A program made the position numbers and the translations under genes. Positions 24,590-35,952 of a stretch of DNA of 45,079 nucleotides are shown piece after piece. The number at the start of each line of letters is the position of its first letter. Positions within the stretch are counted from its first letter, which is position 1. The notes beneath the pieces are model-generated. The model saw only the letters and a program-made list of their open reading frames with translations, ran no database searches and was not told the origin of the DNA. The DNA is from Methylobacter sp. Lineage in GTDB: Bacteria > Pseudomonadota > Gammaproteobacteria > Methylococcales > Methylomonadaceae. Location: contig JAQUOU010000013.1 in the NCBI GenBank assembly GCA_028716975.1, positions 38,721-83,799 on the forward strand, read 5' to 3'.

Positions 24590-26497
24590 ATGCCGGTAAT
24601 CACTCTTCCTGATGGCTCCCGTCGTGAGTATGATCAAGCTGTTACAGTGATTGATGTGGCGCGGTCTATCGGTTCCGGATTAGCCAAGGCGACTTTGGCG
24701 GCCACGGTAAATGGCAAGCTGGTTGATGCCAAAGAATTAATTGAACAGGATGCCACTGTCCGGATTATTACTTCAAAGGATGAAGAGGGGATTGATGTTA
24801 TTCGTCACTCGACGGCTCATCTCTTGGCCCAGGCTGTTAAGCAGTTATTCCCGGAAGCCCAGGTTACTATCGGTCCGGTTATCGAAAATGGCTTCTATTA
24901 TGATTTTGCTTATCAAAGACCCTTTACTCCGGAAGACCTGAAAGCAATCGAAGAAAAAATGTATCAGTTGGCTGCTGAAGATTATGAAGTCAGCCGTTCG
25001 ATTTTATCCCGAAATGCAGCAGTAAAATTCTTCAAGGACCAGGGCGAACAGTATAAGGCAGAGATTATCGAATCAATCCCTGAAAATGAAGATTTATCTT
25101 TATACACCCAAGGCGGATTTACTGATTTGTGCCGCGGTCCCCATGTGCCCAGTACCGGCAAATTAAACGCGTTTAAACTCATGAAGATTGCCGGAGCCTA
25201 TTGGCGCGGGAATTCCGAGAATGAAATGCTGCAACGCATTTACGGTACAGCCTGGGGTGATAAAAAAGATTTACAGGCTTATCTGCATCGACTGGAAGAG
25301 GCGGAAAAGCGCGATCATCGTAAGCTTGCGAAAACACTTGGCTTGTTCCATACCCAGGAAGAAGCGCCCGGCATGGTGTTTTGGCACGAAAAAGGCTGGA
25401 TCATTTATCAACAGGTCGAGCAATATATTCGTGAAAAGTTACGTATAAATGGTTACGGCGAAGTTAAAACGCCACAGGTTGTAGATCGTTCGTTATGGGA
25501 AAAATCAGGTCATTGGGATAAATTTGGCGCCATGATCTTTACGACTCATTCGGAAAATCGTGATTACGCCATCAAGCCGATGAATTGTCCTTGTCACGTT
25601 CAAATTTATAATCAGGGCATTAAAAGCTATCGCGATTTACCCATTCGCATGGCGGAATTCGGCTCCTGCCACCGTAATGAACCCTCAGGTACGCTGCATG
25701 GCTTGATGAGAGTCAGGAACTTCGTACAGGATGATGCGCATATCTTTTGTACAGAAGGTCAAATTCAGGATGAAGTTTCGACTTTTATTGATATGCTGTT
25801 CGCTGTTTATAAAGATTTTGGTTTTGAAGAAGTCATCATCAAGTTATCAACGCGCCCTGAAAATCGGGTAGGAGATGATGCCGTTTGGGATAAGGCAGAA
25901 AGCGCACTGGAATTGGCGCTGAATAATAAAAGTTTAAAGTGGGATTTGCAGCCTGGAGAAGGGGCTTTTTACGGGCCTAAAATTGAATTTTCCTTGAAAG
26001 ATTGTATTGGCCGGATTTGGCAATGTGGTACGATTCAGGTGGATTTTTCTATGCCCGGCCGCTTGGGCGCAACCTACATTGCCGAAGACAGTTCAAAACA
26101 AGTGCCGGTCATGCTGCACAGAGCTATATTGGGCTCATTAGAGCGCTTTATTGGTATTTTGATCGAACAGCATGCAGGCACCTTTCCGGTTTGGTTGTCC
26201 CCGGTACAAGCCGTATTGCTGAATATTGCTGATAAGCATGCAAGATACTCAGTGAAGGCAATGAAAGAGCTGGAACAACAGGGCATCCGGGTTAAAATTG
26301 ACTTGAGAAATGAGAAGATCGGGTTTAAAATCCGCGAGCATTCGATCCAGCGCGTACCGTATCTTCTTATTATCGGTGATAAAGAAATGGAAGATCAGAC
26401 GGTTACAGTACGTACGCAAAAAGGTGAAAATCTAGGTAGTCTGTCAATCAGTGAATTTACTAAAAGGTTGAGAAAAGAGATTGAAGACAGAAAATAA
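24590..26497 (+). CDS. thrS: Threonyl-tRNA synthetase
   Basis: Charges tRNA-Thr in the cytoplasm. It has 635 residues, against about 642 in E. coli. The N-terminal TGS domain starts [15 protein letters not shown]. An editing domain follows with [15 protein letters not shown] and the late [16 protein letters not shown]. The class II catalytic core has [11 protein letters not shown] (zinc Cys), [20 protein letters not shown] (motif 2) and [14 protein letters not shown] (zinc His and motif 3). The anticodon-binding domain ends near [10 protein letters not shown]. It is first in the thrS-infC-rpmI-rplT-pheST block. In E. coli ThrRS represses its own mRNA through a tRNA-like leader; I did not identify such a leader here. 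Confidence 0.97.
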   Translation: MPVITLPDGSRREYDQAVTVIDVARSIGSGLAKATLAATVNGKLVDAKELIEQDATVRIITSKDEEGIDVIRHSTAHLLAQAVKQLFPEAQVTIGPVIENGFYYDFAYQRPFTPEDLKAIEEKMYQLAAEDYEVSRSILSRNAAVKFFKDQGEQYKAEIIESIPENEDLSLYTQGGFTDLCRGPHVPSTGKLNAFKLMKIAGAYWRGNSENEMLQRIYGTAWGDKKDLQAYLHRLEEAEKRDHRKLAKTLGLFHTQEEAPGMVFWHEKGWIIYQQVEQYIREKLRINGYGEVKTPQVVDRSLWEKSGHWDKFGAMIFTTHSENRDYAIKPMNCPCHVQIYNQGIKSYRDLPIRMAEFGSCHRNEPSGTLHGLMRVRNFVQDDAHIFCTEGQIQDEVSTFIDMLFAVYKDFGFEEVIIKLSTRPENRVGDDAVWDKAESALELALNNKSLKWDLQPGEGAFYGPKIEFSLKDCIGRIWQCGTIQVDFSMPGRLGATYIAEDSSKQVPVMLHRAILGSLERFIGILIEQHAGTFPVWLSPVQAVLLNIADKHARYSVKAMKELEQQGIRVKIDLRNEKIGFKIREHSIQRVPYLLIIGDKEMEDQTVTVRTQKGENLGSLSISEFTKRLRKEIEDRK

Positions 26498-26520
26498 TAT
26501 TGTTTTTGGAGGATTAAGGT

Positions 26521-27045
26521 ATCGCTGCTAAAAAAGATGAAACGCGCCTCAATGACGCAATCACTGCCAGACGGGTGAGAGTGACAGGTGCAGATGGTGA
26601 AGCATTAGGTATTATCACATTAGATGAAGCCAAACAAATTGCTTATGCCGCTGACTTGGATTTAGTGGAAATATCGCCAAATGCCGATCCTCCGGTTTGT
26701 AAGGTGATGAACTACGGCAAATACCAGTTTGAACAAAACAAAAAACTGCAGATTGCCAAAAAGAAGCAAAAGCAGATTCAGGTTAAGGAAATTAAATTCA
26801 GGCCTGGAACCGACGAAGGGGATTATCAGGTTAAATTAAGAAGTTTAATCAAATTCCTGAATGACGGTGATAAAACTAAAATTACTTTGCGTTACCGTGG
26901 GCGTGAAATGGCTCATCGGGAAATTGGCGTCGATCTTTTGAAGCGTATCGAGAAGGACTTAGAGGAAATGGCCATTGTTGAGCAGTTTCCCAAGATGGAA
27001 GGACGCCAAATGGTTATGGTCATGGCGCCGAAAAAGAAAAAATAA
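26521..27045 (+). CDS. infC: Translation initiation factor IF-3, AUC start codon
   Basis: IF-3 binds the 30S subunit and rejects initiation at non-standard codons. The frame has no ATG before the conserved N-terminus. A GGAGG at 26508-26512 places the start at ATC (26521), 8 bases downstream, giving [20 protein letters not shown] and 174 residues in total. Rare AUU/AUC starts are the hallmark of infC autoregulation: excess IF-3 blocks its own rare start. Conserved sections are [22 protein letters not shown] (here [20 protein letters not shown]), [19 protein letters not shown] and [15 protein letters not shown]. An internal GTG at 26575 would cut off the conserved beginning and is wrong. Confidence 0.95.
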   Translation: MAAKKDETRLNDAITARRVRVTGADGEALGIITLDEAKQIAYAADLDLVEISPNADPPVCKVMNYGKYQFEQNKKLQIAKKKQKQIQVKEIKFRPGTDEGDYQVKLRSLIKFLNDGDKTKITLRYRGREMAHREIGVDLLKRIEKDLEEMAIVEQFPKMEGRQMVMVMAPKKKK

Positions 27046-27046
27046 T

Positions 27047-27103
27047 TGTAGAGGCATTGTTGTTTACAATGCCTCTACAGCAATAGCCCAGGATGGGCTG
27101 TTG
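27047..27103 (+). promoter_or_regulatory. Two adjacent hairpins between infC and rpmI, possible L20-binding leader
   Basis: Hairpin 1 has 14-bp perfect arms (27047-27060 and 27066-27079) around TGTTT. Hairpin 2 pairs CAATAGCCC (27081-27089) with GGGCTGTTG (27095-27103) including one G-U pair. No T tract follows, so they are not simple terminators. In E. coli ribosomal protein L20 represses rpmI-rplT by binding structured RNA in this same interval, so these may serve that control. The role is inferred from position. Confidence 0.5.
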
Positions 27104-27205
27104 AGTGTCTTATACTGACACTGGTAATTCTTCAGGGCCTTGCATTTTGCCTTGTGGGGTTATTTTACTCAGGGAATTTTTACTTTAAATTATTGGAGCA
27201 AACAA

Positions 27206-27403
27206 ATGCCAAAAATAAAAACTAACCGTGGAGCTGCCAAGCGTTTTAAACGTACAGGCAATGGCGGTTTTAAATGCGGCCACTCGCATCGACGTCATAT
27301 TTTGACGAAAAAATCGACTAAAAGAAAAAGACAGTTACGTTCACCGGCAACTATTCATCCATCAGATGTGCGCATGGCTGCACGCTTGATGCCTTACAGT
27401 TAA
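27206..27403 (+). CDS. rpmI: 50S ribosomal protein L35
   Basis: A 65-residue ribosomal protein of the large subunit. It starts [21 protein letters not shown], the family's characteristic opening, and ends MAARLMPYS. The ATG at 27206 has TTGGAG upstream; the frame's longer upstream extension is not part of the gene. It is followed by rplT after 15 bases. One feature is the extra cysteine in [15 protein letters not shown]. Confidence 0.96.
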   Translation: MPKIKTNRGAAKRFKRTGNGGFKCGHSHRRHILTKKSTKRKRQLRSPATIHPSDVRMAARLMPYS

Positions 27404-27418
27404 TAAAGGTGAAGAACA

Positions 27419-27781
27419 ATGCCTAGAGTAAAACGCGGCGTAACTGCCAGAGCAAGACATAAAAAAATTCTAAAGCAAGCGAAAGGCTACTACGGCGCAC
27501 GCAGCCGGGTTTATCGCGTTGCCAAACAAGCAGTCATCAAAGCAGGCCAGTATGCTTACCGTGACCGCAAACAAAGAAAACGTCAATTTCGGGCTTTGTG
27601 GATTGTTCGTATAAATGCGGCTGCACGTCTATGTGGAATATCCTATAGTCGCTTAATCAATGGGTTAACTAAAGCAAATGTAGCGATAGACCGTAAGGTT
27701 TTAGCTGATATTGCAGTACGTAATATTGATGCATTTGCTGAAATAGCGAAAATTGCTAAAGCTAACCAAAGTCAACCTTAA
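27419..27781 (+). CDS. rplT: 50S ribosomal protein L20
   Basis: A 120-residue rRNA-binding protein needed early in large-subunit assembly, and a translational repressor of rpmI-rplT in E. coli. It begins [20 protein letters not shown], with the long basic N-terminal tail ([21 protein letters not shown]). The globular part has [19 protein letters not shown] and [31 protein letters not shown] ribosome-binding region precedes the ATG. It sits 15 bases after rpmI. Confidence 0.97.
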   Translation: MPRVKRGVTARARHKKILKQAKGYYGARSRVYRVAKQAVIKAGQYAYRDRKQRKRQFRALWIVRINAAARLCGISYSRLINGLTKANVAIDRKVLADIAVRNIDAFAEIAKIAKANQSQP

Positions 27782-27790
27782 CAAGAAACT

Positions 27791-27847
27791 GCTTCTTAAC
27801 TAGAAGCATCGATTGATCCCCCTCTTCGTTATGGAGAGGGTGGGGAT
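27791..27847 (+). promoter_or_regulatory. Hairpins in the rplT-pheS spacer
   Basis: GCTTCT-TAACT-AGAAGC forms a small hairpin at 27791-27807. A longer stem pairs ATCCCCCTCT (27816-27825) with AGAGGGTGGGGAT (27835-27847), with one bulge. E. coli has a Phe-rich leader and attenuator here (pheM). I see no Phe-rich leader peptide and no T tract, so pheST attenuation of that kind is not supported. Confidence 0.4.
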
Positions 27848-27921
27848 TTGATATTAAGATCCTTTCCCCACTATTATAAAGTCCTTTCGGATCCTCCCAT
27901 CTATTAAAATAAGCGAGCTGA

Positions 27922-28944
<1,023 letters not shown>

Positions 28945-28967
28945 TTGGGCACAGGAAAGCTTGAATC

Positions 28968-31343
28968 ATGCAAATTAGTGAAGCCTGGTTAAGAGAATAT
29001 GTCAATCCGGCCATAAACACAGCCCAGCTAGTCGAACAATTGACCATGGCTGGTCTTGAAGTCGATTCCGTAACGCCTGCGGCTGCCCCTTTTAGCGGTG
29101 TTGTCGTCGGTGAAGTATTATCCCTGCACCAACACCCCGATGCTGATCGCTTGCATGTATGCCGGGTTGCCGTCGGTGAAGCGGAGCCATTACAAATTGT
29201 CTGCGGTGCGAGCAATGTCCGCGTAGGGTTGAAAATTCCTGCCGCATTAATCGGCGCAGTACTGCCGGGCGATTTTAAAATCAAAAAATCAAAGCTGCGC
29301 GGTGAAGAATCATTCGGCATGCTTTGTTCAGCCAAAGAACTGGGTCTGGCCGCTGATGCTGATGGTCTCCTGGAGTTGCCCCCGGATGCGCCGGTGGGCC
29401 GTGATATTCGTGACTACCTGTCATTGAATGATGCAATCATTGAGGTTGATTTAACCCCCAACAGAGCCGATTGCATAAGTGTCGAAGGCATAGCCCGTGA
29501 AGTGGCTATTCTAAATCAAATGAGCTGGTCAGCTACTCAATTTGACAAGATTGAAGTTAGTTTTCAGGACGCGATAGCCGTCTCAGTTGAAGCAACGAAA
29601 GCTTGTCCTCGATATCTGGGCCGAGTAATTCGGGGAGTTAACCCGAAGGCCGAAACACCCTTGTGGATGCAGGAACGTCTGCGCCGTTCCGGGCTAAGAA
29701 GCCTGAGTCCTATTGTTGACGTAACCAATTACGTATTAATGGAAATGGGGCAACCCTTACATGCTTTTGATGCCGCAAAATTAACAGGCGGCATTACCGT
29801 ACGCTGGGCTAAACCCGATGAAGAAGTAACTTTATTAAATGGGCAAGCGCTCAAGCTGGATAATGAAGCATTAGTCATCGCAGATGACCGCCAGACATTA
29901 GCGCTTGCCGGTATTATGGGCGGCAAGGATTCGGCTGTCAGCGACACAACTCAACATATATTTCTGGAGTGCGCTTTCTTTGCACCGCAAGGTTTAGCCG
30001 GTAAAGCGCGCCGATTTGGCTTGCACACGGATTCATCTCATCGTTTTGAACGCGGCGTTGATCCAACCTTACAGGAAAGAGCAATCGAACGGGCTACGCA
30101 ATTGATTATTGATATTGCCGGCGGCAGTGTTGGCCCAATTACCGAGGTGAAAACCGAAGCTGCTATACCTCAACGTCCACCAGTATGGCTTAGAAAAAAG
30201 CAGATAGAGAAAATACTGGGTATAGTTTTAGCTGATGCAAAAATTGTCGATATCTTCCAGCGCCTAGGTATGGATGTCGAGATACAAGAAAACGGCTGGC
30301 TAATTACCCCGCCCGGATTTCGTTTCGATATCGCTATTGAAGCCGACTTGATTGAAGAAATAGCTCGCATCCATGGCTATAATAATCTACCGAACAGTAG
30401 CTTGTTAATGCATTCCGCATTAAGCCAGGCAACTGAAGCCCGACTGGATATTGATAGAGTCAAAGACTTATTGGTGGACAGAGGTTATCAGGAGGCAATT
30501 ACCTACAGCTTTGTTGATGAAGAGATACAAAAAACTATCGCTCCTCATGACGTATTTATCAGCTTAAAAAATCCGATTTCCTCTGAATTATCAGTCATGC
30601 GTACCACTTTATGGTGCGGTTTATTGAAAGCTGCCTTATATAATATTAATCGTCAGCAAAATAGGGTCCGTTTATTTGAAACTGGTCTACGCTTTGTAAC
30701 CAAAGACGAAAAATTTCAGCAGCAGAAAATGCTTTCAGGACTGGTTTTAGGCAGCGCATATACTGAGCAATGGGGTCAAAAAACCCGCCCGGTTGATTTT
30801 TTTGATATTAAAGCTGATGTACAGGCTATGTTTGGCTTGACGGATTATAGAGTACAATTCTCGCCTGCCCAGCAATCGGCTTTACATCCAGGGCAAGCCG
30901 CCGAAATTTTATCTCCTGGCGGTGAGTCAATAGGCTGGCTGGGAATGCTGCATCCAATGCTGGAGAAACAATTGGGATTTGATACCGGCGTTTTTCTGTT
31001 TGAATTAGATCAGACTCTACTACTGAATAAATGCATACCAAGATTCAAGCCCCTCTCAAAATATCCTTCGCTACGTCGTGATTTAGCCTTAATTGTGAAG
31101 GAAGAAGTTTCTTCCGATGACATATTAAGCTGCATCCAAGGCTGTGCAGAACAGACTCTCCAGGAAGTAGTAGTTTTTGATGTATACCGTGGAAAAGGCG
31201 TAGATGATGGCAGTAAAAGCATTGCCTTAAGTTTAATATTACAAGATGACTCACAAACGCTAACAGATTTTGAAATAGATGCTATATTAAACAAAATGTT
31301 AGAAACTTTGATCAATGAAATTAATGCAAAGCTGAGGGATTGA
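28968..31343 (+). CDS. pheT: Phenylalanyl-tRNA synthetase beta subunit
   Basis: The 791-residue tRNA-binding and editing subunit. It has the N-terminal EMAP-like tRNA-binding domain ([22 protein letters not shown]), the B3/B4 editing domain ([40 protein letters not shown]), the B5 domain and a degenerate class II core ([20 protein letters not shown]). The C-terminal FDX-ACB anticodon domain is also present ([20 protein letters not shown]). The length matches E. coli. ihfA starts 4 bases after its stop codon, so they are co-transcribed. Confidence 0.97.
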   Translation: MQISEAWLREYVNPAINTAQLVEQLTMAGLEVDSVTPAAAPFSGVVVGEVLSLHQHPDADRLHVCRVAVGEAEPLQIVCGASNVRVGLKIPAALIGAVLPGDFKIKKSKLRGEESFGMLCSAKELGLAADADGLLELPPDAPVGRDIRDYLSLNDAIIEVDLTPNRADCISVEGIAREVAILNQMSWSATQFDKIEVSFQDAIAVSVEATKACPRYLGRVIRGVNPKAETPLWMQERLRRSGLRSLSPIVDVTNYVLMEMGQPLHAFDAAKLTGGITVRWAKPDEEVTLLNGQALKLDNEALVIADDRQTLALAGIMGGKDSAVSDTTQHIFLECAFFAPQGLAGKARRFGLHTDSSHRFERGVDPTLQERAIERATQLIIDIAGGSVGPITEVKTEAAIPQRPPVWLRKKQIEKILGIVLADAKIVDIFQRLGMDVEIQENGWLITPPGFRFDIAIEADLIEEIARIHGYNNLPNSSLLMHSALSQATEARLDIDRVKDLLVDRGYQEAITYSFVDEEIQKTIAPHDVFISLKNPISSELSVMRTTLWCGLLKAALYNINRQQNRVRLFETGLRFVTKDEKFQQQKMLSGLVLGSAYTEQWGQKTRPVDFFDIKADVQAMFGLTDYRVQFSPAQQSALHPGQAAEILSPGGESIGWLGMLHPMLEKQLGFDTGVFLFELDQTLLLNKCIPRFKPLSKYPSLRRDLALIVKEEVSSDDILSCIQGCAEQTLQEVVVFDVYRGKGVDDGSKSIALSLILQDDSQTLTDFEIDAILNKMLETLINEINAKLRD

Positions 31344-31347
31344 TTTA

Positions 31348-31644
31348 ATGGCGTTAACCAAAGCAGATTTTGCCGAAAGGCTGTTTGATGAGCTTGGCTT
31401 AAACAAGCGCGAAGCAAAAGATATTGTTGAGTTATTTTTTGAAGAAATTAAAAAATCTTTAGAACATGGCGAACAAGTAAAAATTTCCGGCTTTGGGAAA
31501 TTCGAGCTTCGTGATAAAAGTAGCCGTCCCGGTAGAAATCCAAAAACCGGTAAAGAAATACCCATCACTGCAAGACGTGTGGTAACATTCCGATCTGGTC
31601 AGAAACTTAAAGCCCGAGTAGAAGCATATGCTGGAACCGAGTAA
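31348..31644 (+). CDS. ihfA: Integration host factor alpha subunit
   Basis: The alpha subunit of the DNA-bending IHF heterodimer, used in replication, transcription and site-specific recombination. It has 98 residues and begins [20 protein letters not shown]. The beta-arm tip and DNA-contact region are typical: [38 protein letters not shown]. It sits in its standard gammaproteobacterial place after pheT. Its last codons overlap the start of the MerR-type gene by 17 bases, implying translational coupling. Confidence 0.97.
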   Translation: MALTKADFAERLFDELGLNKREAKDIVELFFEEIKKSLEHGEQVKISGFGKFELRDKSSRPGRNPKTGKEIPITARRVVTFRSGQKLKARVEAYAGTE

Positions 31645-31981
31645 TAATAATGAACTTCCTGTCATACCAGCAAAACGATATTTCACCATAGGTGAAGTCA
31701 GTGAATTGTGTGGAGTAAAGCCACATGTACTCCGCTACTGGGAGCAAGAATTTACCGAACTTAGTCCTGTAAAAAGACGCGGCAACCGCCGATATTATCA
31801 GCGGCATGATGTATTAATGATCCGTAAAATAAGATCATTATTATATGAGCAAGGTTATACCATAGGCGGCGCCAGAGCTCATTTAACTACTGATGATACT
31901 AAAGAAAACTCGACTCGCACGAAGGAGTTGATAGATCAAATGATTGCAGAACTGGAAGACATTCTGGAATTATTAAAATAG
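31628..31981 (+). CDS. MerR-family transcriptional regulator
   Basis: A 117-residue regulator of the short MerR type commonly found right after ihfA in gammaproteobacteria. It has the winged-helix DNA-binding domain [40 protein letters not shown] and [20 protein letters not shown], then a coiled-coil dimerisation helix. There is no ligand-binding domain with metal-binding cysteines, so the effector is unknown. It overlaps the end of ihfA by 17 bases. Confidence 0.92.
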   Translation: MLEPSNNNELPVIPAKRYFTIGEVSELCGVKPHVLRYWEQEFTELSPVKRRGNRRYYQRHDVLMIRKIRSLLYEQGYTIGGARAHLTTDDTKENSTRTKELIDQMIAELEDILELLK

Positions 31982-32080
31982 AACTTTATACTAATTGATG
32001 AGGCAAATAAGGTATAATTTGCTTTATAAGATTCATTAGGGATTGTATTCACAATTCTTTCATACAAAAATTCAATCAAT

Positions 32081-32157
32081 CGGGGCGTAGCGCAGTTTGG
32101 TAGCGCACTTGCATGGGGTGCAAGGGGTCGAAGGTTCAAATCCTTTCGTCCCGACCA
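32081..32157 (+). tRNA. tRNA-Pro (anticodon GGG)
   Basis: A 77-base cloverleaf. Acceptor CGGGGCG pairs with CGTCCCG, the anticodon arm is CTTGC-ATGGGGT-GCAAG with anticodon GGG, and CCA is encoded at 32155-32157. tRNA-Pro genes are common integration targets, and the sequence downstream changes to mobile-element genes. Confidence 0.96.
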
Positions 32158-32213
32158 ATTGAATCAAATACTTATAAAATACTTAATTTATTAAAAAGAG
32201 AAAATGGTGTTTT

Positions 32214-32232
32214 CGGGTACTCATACGGGTAC
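32214..32232. repeat. Paired CGGGTAC direct repeats next to tRNA-Pro
   Basis: CGGGTAC occurs at 32214-32220 and 32226-32232, 12 bases apart, 57 bases after the tRNA. Similar GGGTAC direct repeats beside tRNA attachment sites serve as integrase arm-binding sites in P4-like elements. No integrase gene is nearby, so the role is inferred. Confidence 0.5.
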
Positions 32233-32291
32233 ACTTTATAAAGCTATTGTTGTTTTCGCATGGTTAGGAATCTGTCAAAGTCCTAGTTCAG

Positions 32292-32888
32292 TCACAATTC
32301 CATCCCCAATTTTGCGGCAATCCCTATCAGCGATTGATTTGCATAATCATCATGTTTCTTTGTCAAACGATGATAAGTTTTCCAGTGCATCCCTTTGGGT
32401 TTCAAGCCTGGTAAATTAAGAATGCCGCGTTGCCAATTCAGTTTATCTCTGATTTTGCCGGCTTTGCGGGCCGCCCGGTCATCGGGTGTTTCTCGTTGGC
32501 TTTTATAGGCGAGCCGGTAACAATGCCTACAGGCGAAGATTTTGCCGCCCAAGTACAACACCGCCACGCGCCGACCGCAATCCGCCGCCGGACAGGTGAA
32601 CCAATAGCGCAATCCGCCGTAACGGCAAGCCGTGGTTTGTAATCTGACCGGATAATTCAGGTTTTCCCAGTCATCGCCATGTCTTCGGTATTTATAAATC
32701 AAATGTAACCGTCCGGTTTCGACTTTAGCGCTGATTGCGGCAATCGTCTCGCCATTGCGCGACCATTGCCAATTGACGTAACAGCCCGGCTCCAGATAAC
32801 CTTCCCGCTGCCAGCGCCTAATGTCAATCGAGCAGCAATACTCCGTGCAATCCGCCCCAAATTTTCTACCGCTACCGAAACCGCCCAT
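32292..32888 (-). CDS. Zinc-ribbon hypothetical protein of integrative elements
   Basis: A 198-residue protein starting MGGFGSGRKFG, a characteristic opening for a family often encoded in integrated elements near tRNA sites. A zinc-ribbon-like array is visible: WFTCPAADCGRRVAVLYLGG then FACRHCYRLAYKSQRE (CPxxxCG and CRHC). The C-terminal part is basic (MHWKTYHRLTKKH). DNA binding is plausible but unproven. It ends the minus-strand operon alpA to this gene and lies closest to the tRNA. Confidence 0.7.
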   Translation of the reverse strand: MGGFGSGRKFGADCTEYCCSIDIRRWQREGYLEPGCYVNWQWSRNGETIAAISAKVETGRLHLIYKYRRHGDDWENLNYPVRLQTTACRYGGLRYWFTCPAADCGRRVAVLYLGGKIFACRHCYRLAYKSQRETPDDRAARKAGKIRDKLNWQRGILNLPGLKPKGMHWKTYHRLTKKHDDYANQSLIGIAAKLGMEL

Positions 32889-32945
32889 TTTGTTTTTCCG
32901 AAATCATTAGTCAAATTAACTGCTTTGCTTGCCGTCTAAATTCGC

Positions 32946-33367
32946 TTAAAGCCTTACTGGTTCAGGGCTGACGATGGTTTTTATTTCAGGTATTTTTTCC
33001 GCTAATTCCGCTGCAATAATGGCTTTAATTTGAGCTTCCCAGGCATTATCTTTATGCAAAGACGGGTATTTGTGCTGATCAATCACTGTTTTTGATAAGC
33101 AATTAACCAATGGATTGTCACCATTAAGTTGCTGAACCACTACCGTTAATGGCGTTGGGGCTTGACCGGCAGGCTTGCCGACAAGATACTGCGCCAGCCA
33201 CGCCCTGCCTGTGCATCGCCTTGTTTGGCGGCGGCCAGGGCGTTGCTGACCACATCCTGCCAGTCTTCCAGCGTCATGGTGTCAAGCAGAGTAGACATAT
33301 AATCGCCCTCAGTCCGGCTATGCTTGGCCGTGCCTTTGATAAAATTTTGTTGTTTACATTTTGCCAT
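32946..33367 (-). pseudogene. Element-encoded hypothetical protein, frameshifted
   Basis: Two adjacent minus-strand frames form one broken gene. The first (from ATG 33367, ribosome-binding site AGGAA) runs TMTLEDWQDVVSNALAAAKQ and GDAQAG, then goes off frame. The other frame continues WLAQYLVGKPAGQAPTPLTV, VVQQLNGDNPLV and the rest to 32946. Restoring one G in the GGG run at 33203-33205 joins them into a 140-residue protein (422 bases, one short of a multiple of three). The whole resembles small phage or satellite proteins with a DWxxIV...AxAWLAxYLVGKP pattern. It is either a real pseudogene or an uncalled base in a homopolymer. Confidence 0.75.
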
Positions 33368-33438
33368 GTGTGTTCCTCGTACTATTCAAAGTATTTTATG
33401 TCTGTGCCAATTTTCAATTAATGTTGTTACAAAACCGA

Positions 33439-35952
33439 TTAAACCGACAAAATCGACTCGACTTTCCATTTTGCGGCATTAAGTGATGCAGTGTCCTGCA
33501 CAAACCTTAAGCCATTCACCACGCGCCCGGCATGGCGTTTGATCCACCAGCCCAACCGTTTTCGATTAATGCCGCCGCCTCGTTCTCCGGCGATGTCGTT
33601 AATCGCTTCCAATAAGGTTTCGTTGGAATAATCAAAATTTATTCCTCGGGCTTGCGCGGCGTTAATGGCATCCTTAACCAGCGTCGGCGCTTTGCCGAAT
33701 TTAGCAAACCATTCCTGCAAAAACTCGCCCAATAATTCGCGGTCGGGATCATCATTCATCGCTTCAAAAATACAGGCTGCCGGGTCTGGCGAGCCCAGCC
33801 ATAATAAAGGCTGACGGCAATAGTCCGACCAGTCGGCGTAACTGGCTATGGTTTTACAAGCAGTTTTAGGGCGCTCCGCACAATGCCAGGCCCTTACTAT
33901 GGTTAACGCCAGTGACATATAACGGCCACGATCGGCTCTAATGTCGCTGACGGGCTGTTTGCGGAACTCACGCGCCGCCGGTATTTCGCAGGCAGGATCA
34001 AGGGTAATGGTGACGGCGCGCCGGGTCATGTCACGCACCGGTTCAACATTGTTGCCGCTGGATAAAAATAGCGCTCGGGTTCCCACTTCGGCGGTTTTGC
34101 TTTGACCAAGAATGCGCCCGGAAATAAATTCACTGGTTAGCGTCGTGCATAGCGACTTGTGCGGAATTAAATCACCGGTCAGGTTATCGAATTCCACCAC
34201 GGCGGGCGCGGTCAGCAATTCCGCCAGCAACAGTTTCCGGCATTCTTCATCATCGGCTGGAAACGCATGGGGAGTGCCTTTTTGTGGTGTGGCGAAGGCC
34301 GTGAATAATTCGCACAGATAGCTTTTGCCGCTGGCGATGCTGGGCGCTTTGACATGAAACATCGGCGCTTGCGGCAGTGACGGCCTGACCACGGCAGTGA
34401 GAATGCCCGCCAGCGCCGCCGCTTTGTCATGTACAGTTTTGAATGCGAACTCAGAGAGTAATTCCAATAATTTATCTAGGGACTGTTCGGCTTGCTGCCG
34501 GGTGGGTGCCGCCGGTACGCTGAACTGCCGGGCATTGAAAACGCCGAACATCCCGGTTGCCGCGTCATAACCCGCATCCGTCATCAAGCTGCCGTCCGGC
34601 CTTAAATACGGCTGCCGGGCGATGCCATTCAATACCGGCAAATGCGGGTAGACTGTCGAGTCATGCAATACGCGGGCGTGTTTTTCCGGCGGATCGCAAA
34701 CTACCCATTCCTCGCCGCGTTTATCGTATCGCTGCCAGATTGCCACGCCAGCCAGTGCGCGGGTCAAGCTCGGCAAGGATAACGATTTGACGGCAGTCTC
34801 CCGTGTGCCGGGGTCTGTGGTGATAGTGACGATGATCCCGCCGCGCTGGTAATGCCGAAACGTTTTAGCCAACTCATTTTCAGCGGCATCACAGATACGC
34901 GGCAGCTCGCCAGGCTGCACCAATATCATCGGTTTGTGCTTGGCTTCAATTTTGCTGATTTCAAAAAAAGTATGCAAGGCATTGACGCGCCGCCCCGCAC
35001 AGTGGCCGTGCAGACACTTGAAACCGCCTAAAGGATATGATTCGCTCGGCTCAAAATAGGCGGTGCCCTGATCTATTTGGTTTGTGTGCTCATGTAGCCA
35101 CGGACAAGTAATATCGTGTTTGCCATCACCCAATGGCTGTTTGTAACGGCCAGTTGATTTTAAAGCGGCAATCACAGGATTCTCATCGGCACGAGGGATG
35201 TGGACATCATCCTGATGTTGATCGGGTGCGGAATGATTTTTTCGGCTGTGCGCCCGGCGCTGCGGCGAAGACTCTTTCAATTCGATTTGCAGACCATCTA
35301 CTATTTCATGTATTGAATAACGTAACAGGGGCTGCCAGTCTTTCAATTCACACTGCCAAGCTAAGCCTTCCTCGTTTAGAAGCTTGCCGTTGATCGCCAC
35401 CGGCAAACGGCCAAGCCGTGAGCAGGGGCCGCTTGCGCCGGGATCGGTCAGGCCAGCGTCAATGATGGCTGTCAACAATCGGTCGGCTTCCGCAGCGTCC
35501 GTGATCGGCGCTGCCAGGATAAACCCGATCTGGTAATTATCCTTTGAGGTTTCGATCATCCAGCTCGGAGCAAGACTGATTCTGTCCAGCGGCACTTTAA
35601 CGCCAATATCATCCAGCATGACGGCATACAATGCGGCGAATTGCCTTTTTTGCCGCCGGTACTTGCCCTCGTCATCGGGCCTGAAGGTGGCAAAGCTGGT
35701 GTAATTGTTATAAACGGCAGACAAAGAGGTTTTGCCGGAAATCCACGGCTTGCCAAACCATGCGCCATTACCGACATTGGCCGGGTTGCCGGCGAAGCTG
35801 ACCACGACCGGTCTTTCCACGCCGGTCATATCGCCAAACACACCCGCCATAAACTCGGCGTTGCTGACTATTAGGAAGTCGGTTTTGTCGCTTTTGTCGG
35901 TTTGACTTTCTACGGTTTCAAAATTTGGCGGTGAAGATAAAATATCGCTCAT
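33439..35952 (-). CDS. Element replication protein with primase-like and P-loop helicase-like parts
   Basis: A large protein of about 837 residues, probably the replication or DNA-mobilisation protein of the element. The N-terminal third resembles RepA/primase-like domains (FAALYAVMLDDIGVKVPLD, LAPSWMIETSKDNYQIGFIL, GPCSRLGRLPVAINGK). The middle contains a possible zinc motif (CPWLHEHTN, CLHGHCAGRR). The C-terminal half is an ATPase with a Walker-A-like loop, KAPSIASGKSYLCELF, and an acidic strand, PAVVEFDNLTG. The start at 35952 is chosen because GGAGG lies 9 bases upstream and the ATG overlaps the preceding small ORF's TGA. Function is from domain look only. It could be a satellite DUF927-like helicase. 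Confidence 0.7.
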   Translation of the reverse strand: MSDILSSPPNFETVESQTDKSDKTDFLIVSNAEFMAGVFGDMTGVERPVVVSFAGNPANVGNGAWFGKPWISGKTSLSAVYNNYTSFATFRPDDEGKYRRQKRQFAALYAVMLDDIGVKVPLDRISLAPSWMIETSKDNYQIGFILAAPITDAAEADRLLTAIIDAGLTDPGASGPCSRLGRLPVAINGKLLNEEGLAWQCELKDWQPLLRYSIHEIVDGLQIELKESSPQRRAHSRKNHSAPDQHQDDVHIPRADENPVIAALKSTGRYKQPLGDGKHDITCPWLHEHTNQIDQGTAYFEPSESYPLGGFKCLHGHCAGRRVNALHTFFEISKIEAKHKPMILVQPGELPRICDAAENELAKTFRHYQRGGIIVTITTDPGTRETAVKSLSLPSLTRALAGVAIWQRYDKRGEEWVVCDPPEKHARVLHDSTVYPHLPVLNGIARQPYLRPDGSLMTDAGYDAATGMFGVFNARQFSVPAAPTRQQAEQSLDKLLELLSEFAFKTVHDKAAALAGILTAVVRPSLPQAPMFHVKAPSIASGKSYLCELFTAFATPQKGTPHAFPADDEECRKLLLAELLTAPAVVEFDNLTGDLIPHKSLCTTLTSEFISGRILGQSKTAEVGTRALFLSSGNNVEPVRDMTRRAVTITLDPACEIPAAREFRKQPVSDIRADRGRYMSLALTIVRAWHCAERPKTACKTIASYADWSDYCRQPLLWLGSPDPAACIFEAMNDDPDRELLGEFLQEWFAKFGKAPTLVKDAINAAQARGINFDYSNETLLEAINDIAGERGGGINRKRLGWWIKRHAGRVVNGLRFVQDTASLNAAKWKVESILSV

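Noticed and set aside
32204..32419. 71-residue plus-strand frame right after tRNA-Pro
   Set aside because: It overlaps the zinc-ribbon gene on the other strand and covers the CGGGTAC repeats; low-complexity Ser/Val protein with no family resemblance.
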